A stretch of 64,000 bases of DNA. Origin: Gracilaria domingensis. Its lineage: Eukaryota > Rhodophyta > Florideophyceae > Gracilariales > Gracilariaceae. Shown one piece after another: positions 41,572-51,117 of the stretch (its first letter is position 1; every line of letters begins with the position of its first letter). The position numbers and the translations under genes are program-made. The DNA is taken from positions 106,601 through 170,600 of the forward strand of contig VCMS01000095.1 of assembly GCA_022539475.1 (NCBI GenBank), in the 5' to 3' direction. Under the pieces are notes generated by a model, which saw only the letters and a program-made list of their open reading frames with translations, searched no databases and was not told the DNA's origin.

Positions 41572-42221
41572 CCTGTAACCAGGGGTGTAACGCAATATAT
41601 TGCAATATACAATAAAAATTTCATATTGCAAGGTAGTTGAGAATTGCAATTCATATTGCAGATTTATTATATATTGCAATACGTATTGGGGTAAATTCTG
41701 TATTGCACTCGTTATTGCATTATGTACAGATTCACTACGGCAATATCATCCGTAGGATGATTATGAAGAGTTTGATAATGTGGCATGCAAAGAAAATTGG
41801 GCAACTCACCGCGCCTGTACATTGTACATGGCGAAAATGAGCCACGATGCGCCTCGCTGTGCGTTCGTAGCAAAAAACTTTGCGTGCAAAATTTGCATAT
41901 GCAAAACGTAACACGTTAGTGAAGGTAGTAATTTCGTAAATACTGTTAAACCAAATTTTCTACGTTGTTCACCTCCATTTTTAAAGAATTACATTGGACG
42001 TTAGGAGTAAAATGTTCAAGTCATTCAAAAAAAGTAAGTTTGATCTGGTAAGACCATTGCAGTTTTTAGCATGCTATTTTAGATATTGCAAACATATTGC
42101 AAGTCAAGGGCGCTATTATTGCAATATATATTGCTGGAAAAGAGCAATATTCATATTGTATTGAGTATTGCAAACTATCAGCAATATTTGCAATATAATT
42201 GGTTACAGCCCTGCCTGTAAC
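41572..42221. mobile_element. hAT-type MITE with terminal inverted repeats and 8-bp target duplication
   Basis: The element proper is 41580-42213 (634 bp). The left end is CAGGGGTGTAAC and the reverse complement of the right end is CAGGGCTGTAAC; similarity continues into the AT-rich interior. It is flanked by the 8-bp direct repeat CCTGTAAC (41572-41579 and 42214-42221). The interior is filled with ATATTGCAATAT-like motifs in both orientations and has no coding frame. CAGGG termini and 8-bp duplications define hAT elements; size and lack of ORF make it a MITE. Confidence 0.92.
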
Positions 42222-42475
42222 CGAGAGGTACCTGACAGTTTTTGTTTAGCATTTTTCTTTCCCAGCTGGCCGGCATATTTCATTCCCATGAACCGTGTTT
42301 TCCGTGTTTTCCTTTTTTTTGCAGAGTAGTGAAAAGTTCTTCGGTAAGCATCAATCATCTATTTCCACCGCTGCAGGCGTCTTGCGAATTGGACTGCACG
42401 CAGACTCTCTGTCGCCCTAAAACACGCACACTAGTTTTGTTAAACGCGTAACTCAGCAACGTATCAGTTATATAT

Positions 42476-42500
42476 GCTTGCTTCCAAATTGGAAGCAAGC
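42476..42500. repeat. Perfect palindrome, 12-bp arms, 1-nt loop
   Basis: GCTTGCTTCCAA, one A, TTGGAAGCAAGC; 153 bp upstream of the DUF3472-like ATG. Confidence 0.95.
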
Positions 42501-42552
42501 GCACATAGTGATATCAGTGATATCTTGCAGGTCTCAAGCTAGAGCTGAGCAA

Positions 42553-42560
42553 TATATATA
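42553..42560 (+). promoter_or_regulatory. TATA-box-like TATATATA
   Basis: Located 93 bp before the ATG of the DUF3472-like gene; a plausible core promoter element. Confidence 0.4.
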
Positions 42561-42652
42561 GCAGACTATAGCTTCAGTTCTCGTCTGCCTTCGCCGAGCA
42601 TCAATAACCAGAACATCGCATCTTAGACCAAACCTTATAGACAACAAACAAA

Positions 42653-43382
42653 ATGGTGACACCAGGTGGAATGATCTCAGTTGAGCACGATTATCCAGAC
42701 GATCCGGTAAATGAAAAGCAGACAGGTTATTACAACTTGGACATGTTTATTACCATCGACAAGGAGCCCACAGAAACAAGCTTCTACTTTTGGGCAATGC
42801 AGTTGTGGTTTAACAATGGAGACGGGAGCTACATGGGACTTCAAACCGGTGCGAACCTTGGTGGTCCAGACAAGAAAATAGCTATCTTTTCCATCTGGAA
42901 TGCACTAAATGCAAAGCCGGGTCATGGCAAAGATGCGTATGCTGGCACCTTGGGGGGTGAGGGAGTGGGCCATAGCTGCAAAATCCCATTTGAATGGGAG
43001 GAAGGAAAACAGTATCGTTTACGTTTTTTCTAGATTGCCGATTCACGTTACCGGATCAGCCTGAATGGTGGGGAGCTTGGGTCATGGATATGGAAACTGC
43101 CCAGGAAACGTTTATTGGACAGATCAAAGTGCCTGCTTCGTGGCGCTATGTAGGCGCTGGATGAAGGGCAGCACAAACGTCTTTGTCGAATATTATCTCT
43201 CTGTGCCGTCCTGTCGTGAAACACCTTTCCAACAGGCAACGTTGCACACACCGACGCGCGAGAATGGTCGTGTTCTTCCGACAGGCGATCCTCGAGTCAA
43301 GACATATGGCACGTGCGCTGGCTCTGCCAGCGTCACTTTTGGTGACCACAAAGAAGCCATTTGCAACACCGGGAGAGTGTAG
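42653..43382 (+). pseudogene. DUF3472-like gene broken by two frameshifts
   Basis: ATG 42653 opens 126 codons (YYNLDMFITIDKEPTETSFYF, FNNGDGSYMGLQTGANLGG, IFSIWNA, GGEGVGHSCKIPFEW, YRLRFF) that match the pattern of DUF3472-type proteins, then a TAG at 43031-43033. One base off, the family continues as LDCRFTLPDQPEWWGAWVMD, ETFIGQIKVPASW up to TGA near 43162, and a second shift restores MKGSTNVFVEYYLSVPSC to a stop at 43380-43382. The first shift coincides with a run of six T, where one T more would restore the frame. Either this is a young pseudogene or the sequence has homopolymer errors. The function of DUF3472 is unknown. TATATATA lies upstream. Confidence 0.72.
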
Positions 43383-44045
43383 GTTACCAGCAAAAGCAAG
43401 TACTGGATCACCATGTAGAGGGACCTGTAAGAAAACGTGTGTCAGGTGATAAACGTATGACATAGAAAGCGTTTTCAAGGTTGGACACTGAAGTAACGTT
43501 AGCTCTGTTCTCAACGGGGCACGTCTCTTCACTTCACCCGGAAGCTACACATATTGACAATAACGTTGTCAATTGTAGTTGCTGAGTCGATGTGAAGAAA
43601 GACGCAAACCACGTTCTGTTTCGATCCCCACTTACGAACGCATCACGAGAAAACTACCTTCCCAGCGAGAGCGACAAGACATATCAGTGATAGATATGAT
43701 TAAGCAATGGCTGTCAACGTTTTTGGCCCTTTTTAGAAGAGAGAACTGTGTCTAGACGAGGAGTTTTTCTCTTGCCTCGAAATAATGAGCAACAAACCAA
43801 CCCAAAGAAGAAGGCTGAACAACGAAGAAATCCAGTGTGAGGTTTAAGCTTTCGTTTTACGATGATAAAAAGTTGTGATGTGAGACATAGCAAAAACTTA
43901 ACACGTATAATGTTTATCCAAAATTAACAATCATCCTAATTATGCATCTCATGTAACAGTGGTCCCGCGACACCCGCAGGCTTTCCGTCGCGCATTGCTA
44001 TCTCGCCGTACAAGACAATCGGAGAATTTTTCGTGTCCATAATAA
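43383..44045. other. Intergenic DNA, no gene recognised
   Basis: About 660 bp, moderately AT-rich, between the DUF3472-like pseudogene and the stop codon of the membrane-protein gene (convergent). Confidence 0.45.
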
Positions 44046-45587
44046 CTACGATTGTAAAGAAAGCTCATCGTCACATAGCTTGTTTGGAAAGCTTGGGGAT
44101 CGAATGTGTATCAGACGATAAACTTCTGCACCAATATCGAGAGCAAGCATAATAAGCGGCACCAAAATGTAGACTGGACGAATCCCATGGCTCGTAGACA
44201 TGTGCACCTCTACAAATGCTCTTCTGATCCACCACAAATCCTCCCCCATAGGGTCGTCACGAACAAGCTGTCCATACCATGCGTTTCCAAAGCTCTTTCT
44301 GCTTAGCACTCCAACCGAGACTTCTTGATAGATTATGATAGCCACCGGTATAAGAGCTGGTAAGGTCGAGACAGTAATAACTGAGATCGCAATGAATAAC
44401 GTTTCCTGAACAGACGACGAGCTCTTCTTTCCGAGTTTTCTCATAATCCTTGAATAGAACTTGTAGATTCTAGCTGAATCAATGGCCAGCATTGCAGAAA
44501 ATACGGTGGCACACACCAAGGCAAAGTCGATGGCGCTTGGTCTAGCCGGTATCGAGGATTCTGCATTGACGACGACTTGAGACAAAAGTGACTCCACAGC
44601 GTCACTCTTCCGAAGAAGTTGGTTGATAGTCTCCGCTTCCGCATCTCTATTTATAGTGCTTGATTTATGCTTCGTCTGAATCCATATCTTCTGGAAAGGA
44701 AATCCTGTTCCCATCGGCGGATCGAGACTCCAGTCCCTGTTGCTTTCCAAAATATCCATAAAAGTTGTGTTGGCATCGAGGACTATTGGATCAGTCTGAA
44801 CCCACATGCATGTGGCGTTTCGATTATATGGAGAGTCAGAGATACAACAGCTTTCTTCACATGATTCCAAACGGCAATCGTGACCGGTTTGCCAACAGCG
44901 AGCTTCATCTCCTAACGATCCGGCGACGCCCATACAGTCTTCACGTTTTGCTGTTGTAAAGCGACCGATATTGATTTGTTGAAAGTCTTTGTCAAGGGAG
45001 CAGTCACCAGTCACCTGCCCGTAACTATTATTTGCTAGAGTTGGAGCCTCCGATATGTCTTCGTACGGAGGCGGAAAGTCAAATGTTCCATTTCCAGTTT
45101 TGCGGGCAATGAGCCGAACAGGGAATTCCCAAATATCGTATTCATTCAGAACATCCATTGCTCCGTCGCCAAAAAAGTCGTTTCCTCGCCTGAACTGTGC
45201 TGTTGATGTGGGAATTAGATGAGTGGAATTGGTGTACATGTAGCTGAGTTCGATAGAAGTCGATCGCACTTGTATTTCGTTGTAATGTCCTCCTAATGCA
45301 ATGCGAAAAAACCTCCAACCCGTTGAAGCCGGGATCAAGCGAACATCAGAAGATTCAGATATATTGCCAATCAGTCCGTCCACGATTCTGAGCGGATGAT
45401 AAGTCGAGCCGTTTGCATCGTTAACATTCACAGAAAATATTCCATTCTGGATATTAGCCGGGTTGAAAGCATTTCGAGTCAGCTGGTCGTAATCAAAAAG
45501 CACATTTCGTCCACTGAGATCGTCGCTTCCTCGCACATATATCCCTAGAGAGAAGAACAGGAGACAGAAGCAATACGTTTTCGTCAT
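44046..45587 (-). CDS. Membrane protein with signal peptide and three C-terminal helices, unknown family
   Basis: ATG 45587, 513 residues. A signal peptide (MTKTYCFCLLFFSLGIYVRG) precedes a lumenal or extracellular region of about 330 residues with many N-glycosylation sequons and a cysteine-rich patch (CWQTGHDCRLESCEESCCISD). Three transmembrane helices follow at about 360-378 (IDFALVCATVFSAMLAI), 405-430 (LFIAISVITVSTLPALIPVAIII) and 475-495 (IRPVYILVPLIMLALDIG). A short cytosolic tail ends the protein. The layout recalls a surface receptor or adhesion-type protein, but no domain is recognised. Reading frame intact, single exon. Confidence 0.72.
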   Translation of the reverse strand: MTKTYCFCLLFFSLGIYVRGSDDLSGRNVLFDYDQLTRNAFNPANIQNGIFSVNVNDANGSTYHPLRIVDGLIGNISESSDVRLIPASTGWRFFRIALGGHYNEIQVRSTSIELSYMYTNSTHLIPTSTAQFRRGNDFFGDGAMDVLNEYDIWEFPVRLIARKTGNGTFDFPPPYEDISEAPTLANNSYGQVTGDCSLDKDFQQINIGRFTTAKREDCMGVAGSLGDEARCWQTGHDCRLESCEESCCISDSPYNRNATCMWVQTDPIVLDANTTFMDILESNRDWSLDPPMGTGFPFQKIWIQTKHKSSTINRDAEAETINQLLRKSDAVESLLSQVVVNAESSIPARPSAIDFALVCATVFSAMLAIDSARIYKFYSRIMRKLGKKSSSSVQETLFIAISVITVSTLPALIPVAIIIYQEVSVGVLSRKSFGNAWYGQLVRDDPMGEDLWWIRRAFVEVHMSTSHGIRPVYILVPLIMLALDIGAEVYRLIHIRSPSFPNKLCDDELSLQS

Positions 45588-45871
45588 GCTCTCGATTTAA
45601 GGCGCCAACAGTAGAGCTTCTGAATAATCTCCTTGGAATACACTTGTGTTTAAGAGTTTTGATGCGCATGGGGTGAATATCAGAAGCTTTGGTTGATGCC
45701 ATGTGTGTGTGACTAGCAGTATCAGATCAATTTATCATGTTCAAATAAGCCAACTGAATGGGGAAAGAAAGCAAAAAGCCATGAAGAGCAGAGCCAACAA
45801 TTTGCCCTGATGTATCAGCTAATAAGGCTAGAATCTCTGCACACAGGTCACCAGCGAGTTCATGGCTATAA

Positions 45872-45918
45872 CTCGTTGAGTTAATGGGTCATACGGTATG
45901 ACACATTAACTCAATGAG
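45872..45918. repeat. Near-perfect palindrome, 23-bp arms, 1-nt loop
   Basis: Left arm 45872-45894, loop G at 45895, right arm 45896-45918, with two mismatches in 23. Core: TTAATGGGTCATAC and GTATGACACATTAA. Confidence 0.92.
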
Positions 45919-45928
45919 TATGATACAA

Positions 45929-45969
45929 GATATCATACATGGGTACGACTCATACCCATGTATGATATC
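45929..45969. repeat. Perfect inverted repeat, 17-bp arms, 7-nt loop
   Basis: GATATCATACATGGGTA, loop CGACTCA, TACCCATGTATGATATC. It lies 10 bp after the previous palindrome. Confidence 0.95.
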
Positions 45970-46329
45970 CTGTATGGCGCACACATAGAAGTTCTATGAT
46001 AGAACGGTCAGATTATTGACACATCGAAATATCTCTCAAGGCGTGGTTTCATGGATGGCAACGAGAGAGCGCTCTGATAATGAACGTTGCGGAATACACG
46101 TTTTTGACTTTCAGTCCAGCGTAAGAAACGAATGAGAAGAATCTAAATCTCTTGGCGAGGGCATCTACCTTCGACACCTTCGTATTGCGAAAGCAGACCT
46201 AACTGGACTGACGTTTTCGGTGTTCAAGAGGAGGATTCAGTAAGTGAGTCATGATTGGTCTATCGCTGTCGCTTTCCCTTCTCAAGCTGTTGCCTAAGGT
46301 TAGCAATGTGAGAAGACAGCTACTTCCGT

Positions 46330-46985
46330 AATCATTTTGTGCACATTGGCACATCATTGCCGCGCTGTCAAATTTTGTTTTCAAGCCACTCTCGTTCATG
46401 TATCGTACTTTGCCCCATATCGGTGTTTCAGTCCAACCTCGATCGTGAAGTGCAAAGCACCATATAACACCAGTGTACGAGTTAGGATCGACAGCGTCCA
46501 GCTGCCATCTATTGTTGAGTGGTATGGCGTAGTCCATGGCATCGTTTGGGTCTTCAACCCATCCTATAATACGTTTCACCCAGTACATTCTCATTTATCC
46601 GTGCATTTTGCCTCTGACAATCATTTGCAGCTGCGCAGCGTTCCAGTAAGGATCTGCAGTGAGAGCTGCTTGTATTTCTCTTTCGCAAAGTTGGGGACAA
46701 TATTCTCATACACGTCGTAGACGCTCGAGTTAAACCAACAAGCATTAACGGCTAATTCACGACGCACGATGAGCTCTTCCAAGAACGAATCAAGCTTTCC
46801 TTCATAGATGACTTCTTTCGGGCACGTGCCTTTGCGCGCAGCGCAATGTCAATGGGTAAGATATTACCTGCTCGAAGAAAGGGACTGAGATCAGATTGCA
46901 TCTGTTTGGCAGGTTCATTTCGCCCTGATCCATATTCGCTCAGCCTCCTTGCGAGAAAATGCTCGAGACGGGTTTGTGCCTCATT
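46330..46985 (-). pseudogene. Class II CPD photolyase remnant
   Basis: Reading the minus strand from about 46985 leftward gives successive class II CPD photolyase blocks: RLSEYGSGRNEPAKQ and MQSDLSPFLRAGNI; after a frame change FLEELIVRRELAVNACWFN; after another [19 protein letters not shown]; then an in-frame TAA and MRMYWVKRIIGWVEDPNDAM, NRWQLDAVDPNSYTGVIW and GKVRYMNESGLKTKFD. These are the family's C-terminal FAD-binding blocks in the right order. At least two frameshifts and one nonsense codon break it, and the N-terminal half is missing (sequence becomes GC-rich and unrelated beyond 46990). It is a dead, 5'-truncated copy. Intact enzymes repair UV-induced pyrimidine dimers using blue light; a functional copy may exist elsewhere. 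Confidence 0.85.
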
Positions 46986-49052
46986 CTGTCCGGGCGAAGG
47001 CGCGGGCGGGTGGGCGGCGGGGCGGCGGATGTGAGGGTGGAGGAGGCGGTATCTAGTAGATACGTTTGGAACACGTGCAGCTGCGTCGATTTAGGCGCGT
47101 GGCGCGACCGCGCGCGCCGCCTCCCTGCGCCGCTCCGCTGTAAGGCGCGCTGCTGGCAGCCGCCAGGCCGCGACTCTAATGCTTACAGCTTCGCAGCCGC
47201 TCACTTTGAGCCGCGGCGGCGCTGTAAGCAGCGGGAGAGCCCCCGCCAGTTCGCGCGCTTGGGAGTCCTAAGTTGGGACGCGCGGATCACACGCCTTGCG
47301 CGATGTGCATGCCGCGGCGCGCCGACGCGCCGCATGCGCCTGCGCCATGCGAGCGCGCCGCGGCGCGCCGCCGATCGCCGCGTCGCTCGCGCTGCGCGAG
47401 ACGACGCTGCGCGAGACGACGCGCCGTTCATCCGGCAGACCATCGAGGACGCGCAGCGCCCTCGAGGTGCACGCCGCCACGGTCCACACCCTCGCCGACG
47501 GCCGCATGCGCCACCTTGCGTGGTAGAAGGCTACCACATGTCGCCGATCCCCGCCTCGTACGCCGAGACCGCACTGCTTGCCTTCCACTACGCCAGCCTC
47601 TTGAAGGCGCTGTGCGTGTAGCTCGTGCTCACGCACCCGGCGCCGCCGACGCACCCGGTACCCTTAGTTCACGCCGTGCACCACACGGACCACCACGACG
47701 TCCTGGCCGTGCTGCGCGAGCTGCGGCGCCCTCAGTAGCGCAGCGCATGCCGCTGCTGACAAGCCTTGCGTCCGTCAAAGCCGAGCGCGATCATCTTCCT
47801 CAACTCCTTTCTGGGTGAACCTCTCGTTACCACCGTTTGCTGTGTCTTCGAACAAAGCACTGCGCTACAAGACGGAGCTCAAGTTGACTTTGCGTCAAAT
47901 GTGCTGCACTACGGCCTTTACATATTGGCACCAGAGCAGTTACTATGATCAAGTGCGGTTGCACATCGAAGAGAAGCTGCAGGTCAGTGAAGCACAAGTG
48001 TTTGGAAACCATATGTATGCACATTTTGTCAACTTCTCGAAGCGAGAATATGCGTCGCGTACCACCCCGCTGGCGTCTTTGGCGCAGAGAGCGCTAGATG
48101 TGCTTGAGTATCAATTCACGAAGAGAACATCAATGTCTTGCTCATGTTTCAATAGGTAATCAGCTTTACTGCAGTGGTTCAAATATTTGTGAATATGCTT
48201 GCAAACAGGTCAAGATGCCCATTCGGCTTCCCAGCATGCAGAAGACGATACATCGTGGAGCGCACTCAGCGGAGTACATTCGGCTTTAACGTTTCCCATA
48301 ACAAGTTTGGAAAAGGTGGTAGTAATTTAATAAGTTGTAAGTGTTTCAGCGTTTTACTGCAATGATATGACGTAATGTAACGGGTCCATGGCTTTGTGGT
48401 CTCGTAAGGATAAAGAAAACAAAATGCATAACAGATTGAATACTGGATGGCAACAGCAGCTACCTAATGAAAGGAGCATACGAGAATTTCTAAGCATGCA
48501 GAAGACGATATATCGCGGAGCGGAGCGCGACTTTTGATCAGCAATTCAGAGACGGCGCGGAGATTGGCCATAAGGCGCACGTCCCAGCGCCTGCAACACC
48601 AGTCTCCGCGCCGTTCTCCAACGTCGGCTTCGCTTTCGCGCTCTCCTAGAGCTTCGTCTTTGACACCCACACCTCCAACCCTAGGTAGCAGCGCTGTTCA
48701 GGGGAACAAGCTGTACGCAGCGGATGGTGCCCGTTGCGTGAGGCAAAGCGGGCCTTTCGCCTCCGCCTACCTCCCGAATCGTGAAGATCTCTCTGGGATC
48801 GCGACTGATCGCGATTATGGTTTATAAATGAGTTATCTTATATTACCTGCTCACACTTGTCACAAGTGTGAACAAGTACATGGTGGAATTTTCGATTGCG
48901 CTCAGTGCCGTCGCCCACGCTCAGCGCGGTATGACGGTTCATACTCTTGTGTCGAGTATGGTGGCGGGGTCTCGACATTATGAAATACGCTACCTCTGTC
49001 CTCTCGTCATCTAGTGCCGCGACAGATACCCAGACGATCTTCCTCAACCGTC
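46986..49052. other. Mixed region: GC-rich degenerate sequence, a palindrome, no clear gene
   Basis: From 47000 to 47800 the DNA is GC-rich with overlapping Arg/Ala-rich frames; one plus-strand frame reads YHMSPIPASYAETALLAFHY and, past a stop, HHTDHHDVLAVLRELR, possibly a decayed gene. A 114-codon frame at 47815-48159 (GTG start; VRLHIEEKLQVSEAQVFGNH) may be an exon or remnant. The rest is uninformative apart from a perfect palindrome at 48851-48871. I recognise no family. Confidence 0.35.
48851..48871. repeat. Perfect palindrome, 10-bp arms, 1-nt loop
   Basis: TCACACTTGT, one C, ACAAGTGTGA. Confidence 0.95.
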
Positions 49053-50465
49053 ATGCAGTGTCATTATCTAGCTCTGATTGCTCAGCCATCGACCGGAGAT
49101 GTTCTTGCCACGCATAATAATAAACTCCCAACCATCTTCCAGGATGAGCACAAATTTGACATGCTCTATAAGCTTTGCAAGAGCATGGAGGAAATAATTG
49201 GACATGCTTTTCATTTGATTCTTCTTCGCACTGATTGTGAGGTAGTTGTGTCCTCTACCGAACGCAACAGCATTTTCATCGATTACCGAGCTAAACTTCT
49301 GGTTTTCGAAGTAGTATCCAGTATTCCTGCCGAACCACCAGAAGGGTTTAAGTGGCTCCATGCGAATCAAGTGGCCAGCATTTGCGTTGAAGAACCGGAT
49401 CTTTCTTTGGTGAAGAAGTTCCTACAGAATTACGAACGTGTCGGACTCATGAAGGACGAAGATTGTCTTTACCCATACTCTATTCCAGGCTGGTTCGCAG
49501 AAGCAAGTGAGTGGATACATTGCGTTTTAGACGGCTCCGAATACGATATTTCTGAAATCCACCAGGTTTCAAGCAAATCTGAAGGATGCGTACTACGTGC
49601 AAAGAGTTTATCTGGCTCAATACTTTATTGCAAAGAAGCTGGGCCCAATGTATTCCATGATGAATTGCAAGTAACTCTTGCTCTTTCCGAAGCTATGCCG
49701 AGTCTGTTCCCGCCACCAATAGCAGTTAACAGAGAAAACAAGCGGATATTGATGCGTGACTCTGGTGCAACGTTTTCTGAAACTGCATGTTCTGTGACGA
49801 CGAATCCAAGTCTTTTTCGCAGCATTCTAACGGACTGGGGTATGATCCAGAGAAGATCAGTCCTGTTAAGACAGCAGTTGGAGAATGCGGGCCTCTCAGT
49901 GTTTGACAAAGTTTACATGGAAAGCCTGATTCGAGATATGGTGTTAGATTGCGATTGGCAACAAGCTGTTCGTGAGGAGATTCAGAAGCGCAAGGACCAA
50001 ATTCTTTTCGATGAGGTCGCGTTTGGGGACATTTTCTTCACTTACGCCTCACAGCTTTGTGAAAGAATATCTCAATTCGATGTTCCACTAACGCTTGTGC
50101 ACGGAGATTTCAGTCCTGTCAACATTACTTCGAGTGAAATTCAGCGATTCGGATACATCGACTTCGGCTCTACAGCTATTTCCTTTCCCTTCCGAGATGC
50201 ATTCACATTTGCCAGCATCTGCAATGCCAGCGAAGATGACATAGATTTTTACTTCGAGTTGTGGACCGAGTATGAAGATGAAGAGAGATTGAGGGAATTA
50301 TACGCACTCATGGCGCAATTCCAGCTTGTTATTACCGCCCTAGTGTTTTATAGGCAACAAAAGACTACGGAGGAGAGCTCTCGCGTTTCAAACCGCTCAG
50401 CGTTTTGTATAATGCTGGGTGTGCTGCTGGAGAACTTTGCTAACGGACAGACATCCTCATTATGA
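49053..50465 (+). CDS. APH/choline-kinase-fold phosphotransferase-like protein
   Basis: The frame opens at GTG 49014; ATG 49053 gives 470 residues. The N-terminal 140 residues (MQCHYLALIAQPSTGDVLAT, LLVFEVVSSIPAEPPEGFKW) have the strand/helix rhythm of a Nudix-like module but no Nudix box. The C-terminal part has the APH fold signatures: LYCKEAGPNVFHDELQVTLA (Lys/Glu positions), the Brenner motif LVHGDFSPVNIT with catalytic Asp and Asn, and the metal-binding YIDFGSTAI. It should phosphorylate a small molecule; aminoglycoside resistance is not implied, as most eukaryotic APH-fold proteins act on other substrates. Frame intact. A terminal fragment of the downstream retrotransposon LTR begins 40 bp after its stop codon. 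Confidence 0.78.
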   Translation: MQCHYLALIAQPSTGDVLATHNNKLPTIFQDEHKFDMLYKLCKSMEEIIGHAFHLILLRTDCEVVVSSTERNSIFIDYRAKLLVFEVVSSIPAEPPEGFKWLHANQVASICVEEPDLSLVKKFLQNYERVGLMKDEDCLYPYSIPGWFAEASEWIHCVLDGSEYDISEIHQVSSKSEGCVLRAKSLSGSILYCKEAGPNVFHDELQVTLALSEAMPSLFPPPIAVNRENKRILMRDSGATFSETACSVTTNPSLFRSILTDWGMIQRRSVLLRQQLENAGLSVFDKVYMESLIRDMVLDCDWQQAVREEIQKRKDQILFDEVAFGDIFFTYASQLCERISQFDVPLTLVHGDFSPVNITSSEIQRFGYIDFGSTAISFPFRDAFTFASICNASEDDIDFYFELWTEYEDEERLRELYALMAQFQLVITALVFYRQQKTTEESSRVSNRSAFCIMLGVLLENFANGQTSSL

Positions 50466-50504
50466 TGTAAGGAAAGATTTTGCACTTAGAACAGTTGTCC
50501 AGAG

Positions 50505-50589
50505 TGCGGGAACACAAAAACCAATAGGCCACATGTCCGGTGTGTACGGTGGGCAGTCTGCAGCTGTTTCACGTATATGTACTCCCACA
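50505..50589. repeat. Truncated LTR-end fragment (direct repeat of 56482-56566)
   Basis: 85 bp matching 56482-56566 at about 80 positions: a 9-bp head with three differences, then 76 bp with two. The matching stretch starts at the TG that I take as the outer LTR end. Same orientation as the copy at 56.5 kb. Confidence 0.88.
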
Positions 50590-50597
50590 GTGCCCCT

Positions 50598-50629
50598 CAC
50601 TCAGGCAGTGCCCCTCAACTGCGTGAGTG
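50598..50629. repeat. Hairpin, 12-bp arms, 8-nt loop
   Basis: CACTCAGGCAGT, loop GCCCCTCA, ACTGCGTGAGTG, one mismatch. It abuts the truncated LTR fragment. Confidence 0.85.
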
Positions 50630-51117
50630 GAGTGATGTATGAGAGTGTAGAAGGGTCCTCCGATTCAATGAATGCTTTTTTGAATGCACTCAATATTTGA
50701 CAGCTTGGCCCCTGAGGGCAGTCAAAAGTCAAATTCGTTTTGAGTCGATTGAGCGGAAGGACTTTGGCTGCATTCAATTCTTTGACACAGGCGAGCATTC
50801 AAAACCTCACAAACATTTCGTGTTTGACTCAAAACATGAAACCCGAATTCAAAAGTCGTCAAAATTTGAATGCAAAACATTCAAAAAATTAATTACATAT
50901 TCAAACAATGAGTTTGTTTACAGTAAACTTTACACCATCAGTTCATCACGGTCAGTGGGTCAGAGCCTCTTGACTCAGAGGTTATCTGTGACTGTCATGA
51001 CCCATGACAACTGCCGCAGCTCATCAGCAGCCTAATGACTTATAAAGCTCCAGAGGAGCTCATTAGGGACCCTAACGGCCTTTGAAGCTCCAGGTGAGCT
51101 CCGGCATTTCGTGTATC

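Larger units (their letters stand above)
45588..46329. other. Intergenic DNA with two adjacent palindromes
   Basis: About 740 bp upstream of the membrane-protein gene. Palindromes at 45872-45918 and 45929-45969. No gene recognised. Confidence 0.5.

Noticed and set aside
50590-50629. CAGTGCCCCTCA, occurring twice, as a hAT terminal inverted repeat
   Set aside because: No reverse complement was found near the right end, and no 8-bp duplication flanks it; the two copies are local, partly due to a hairpin.
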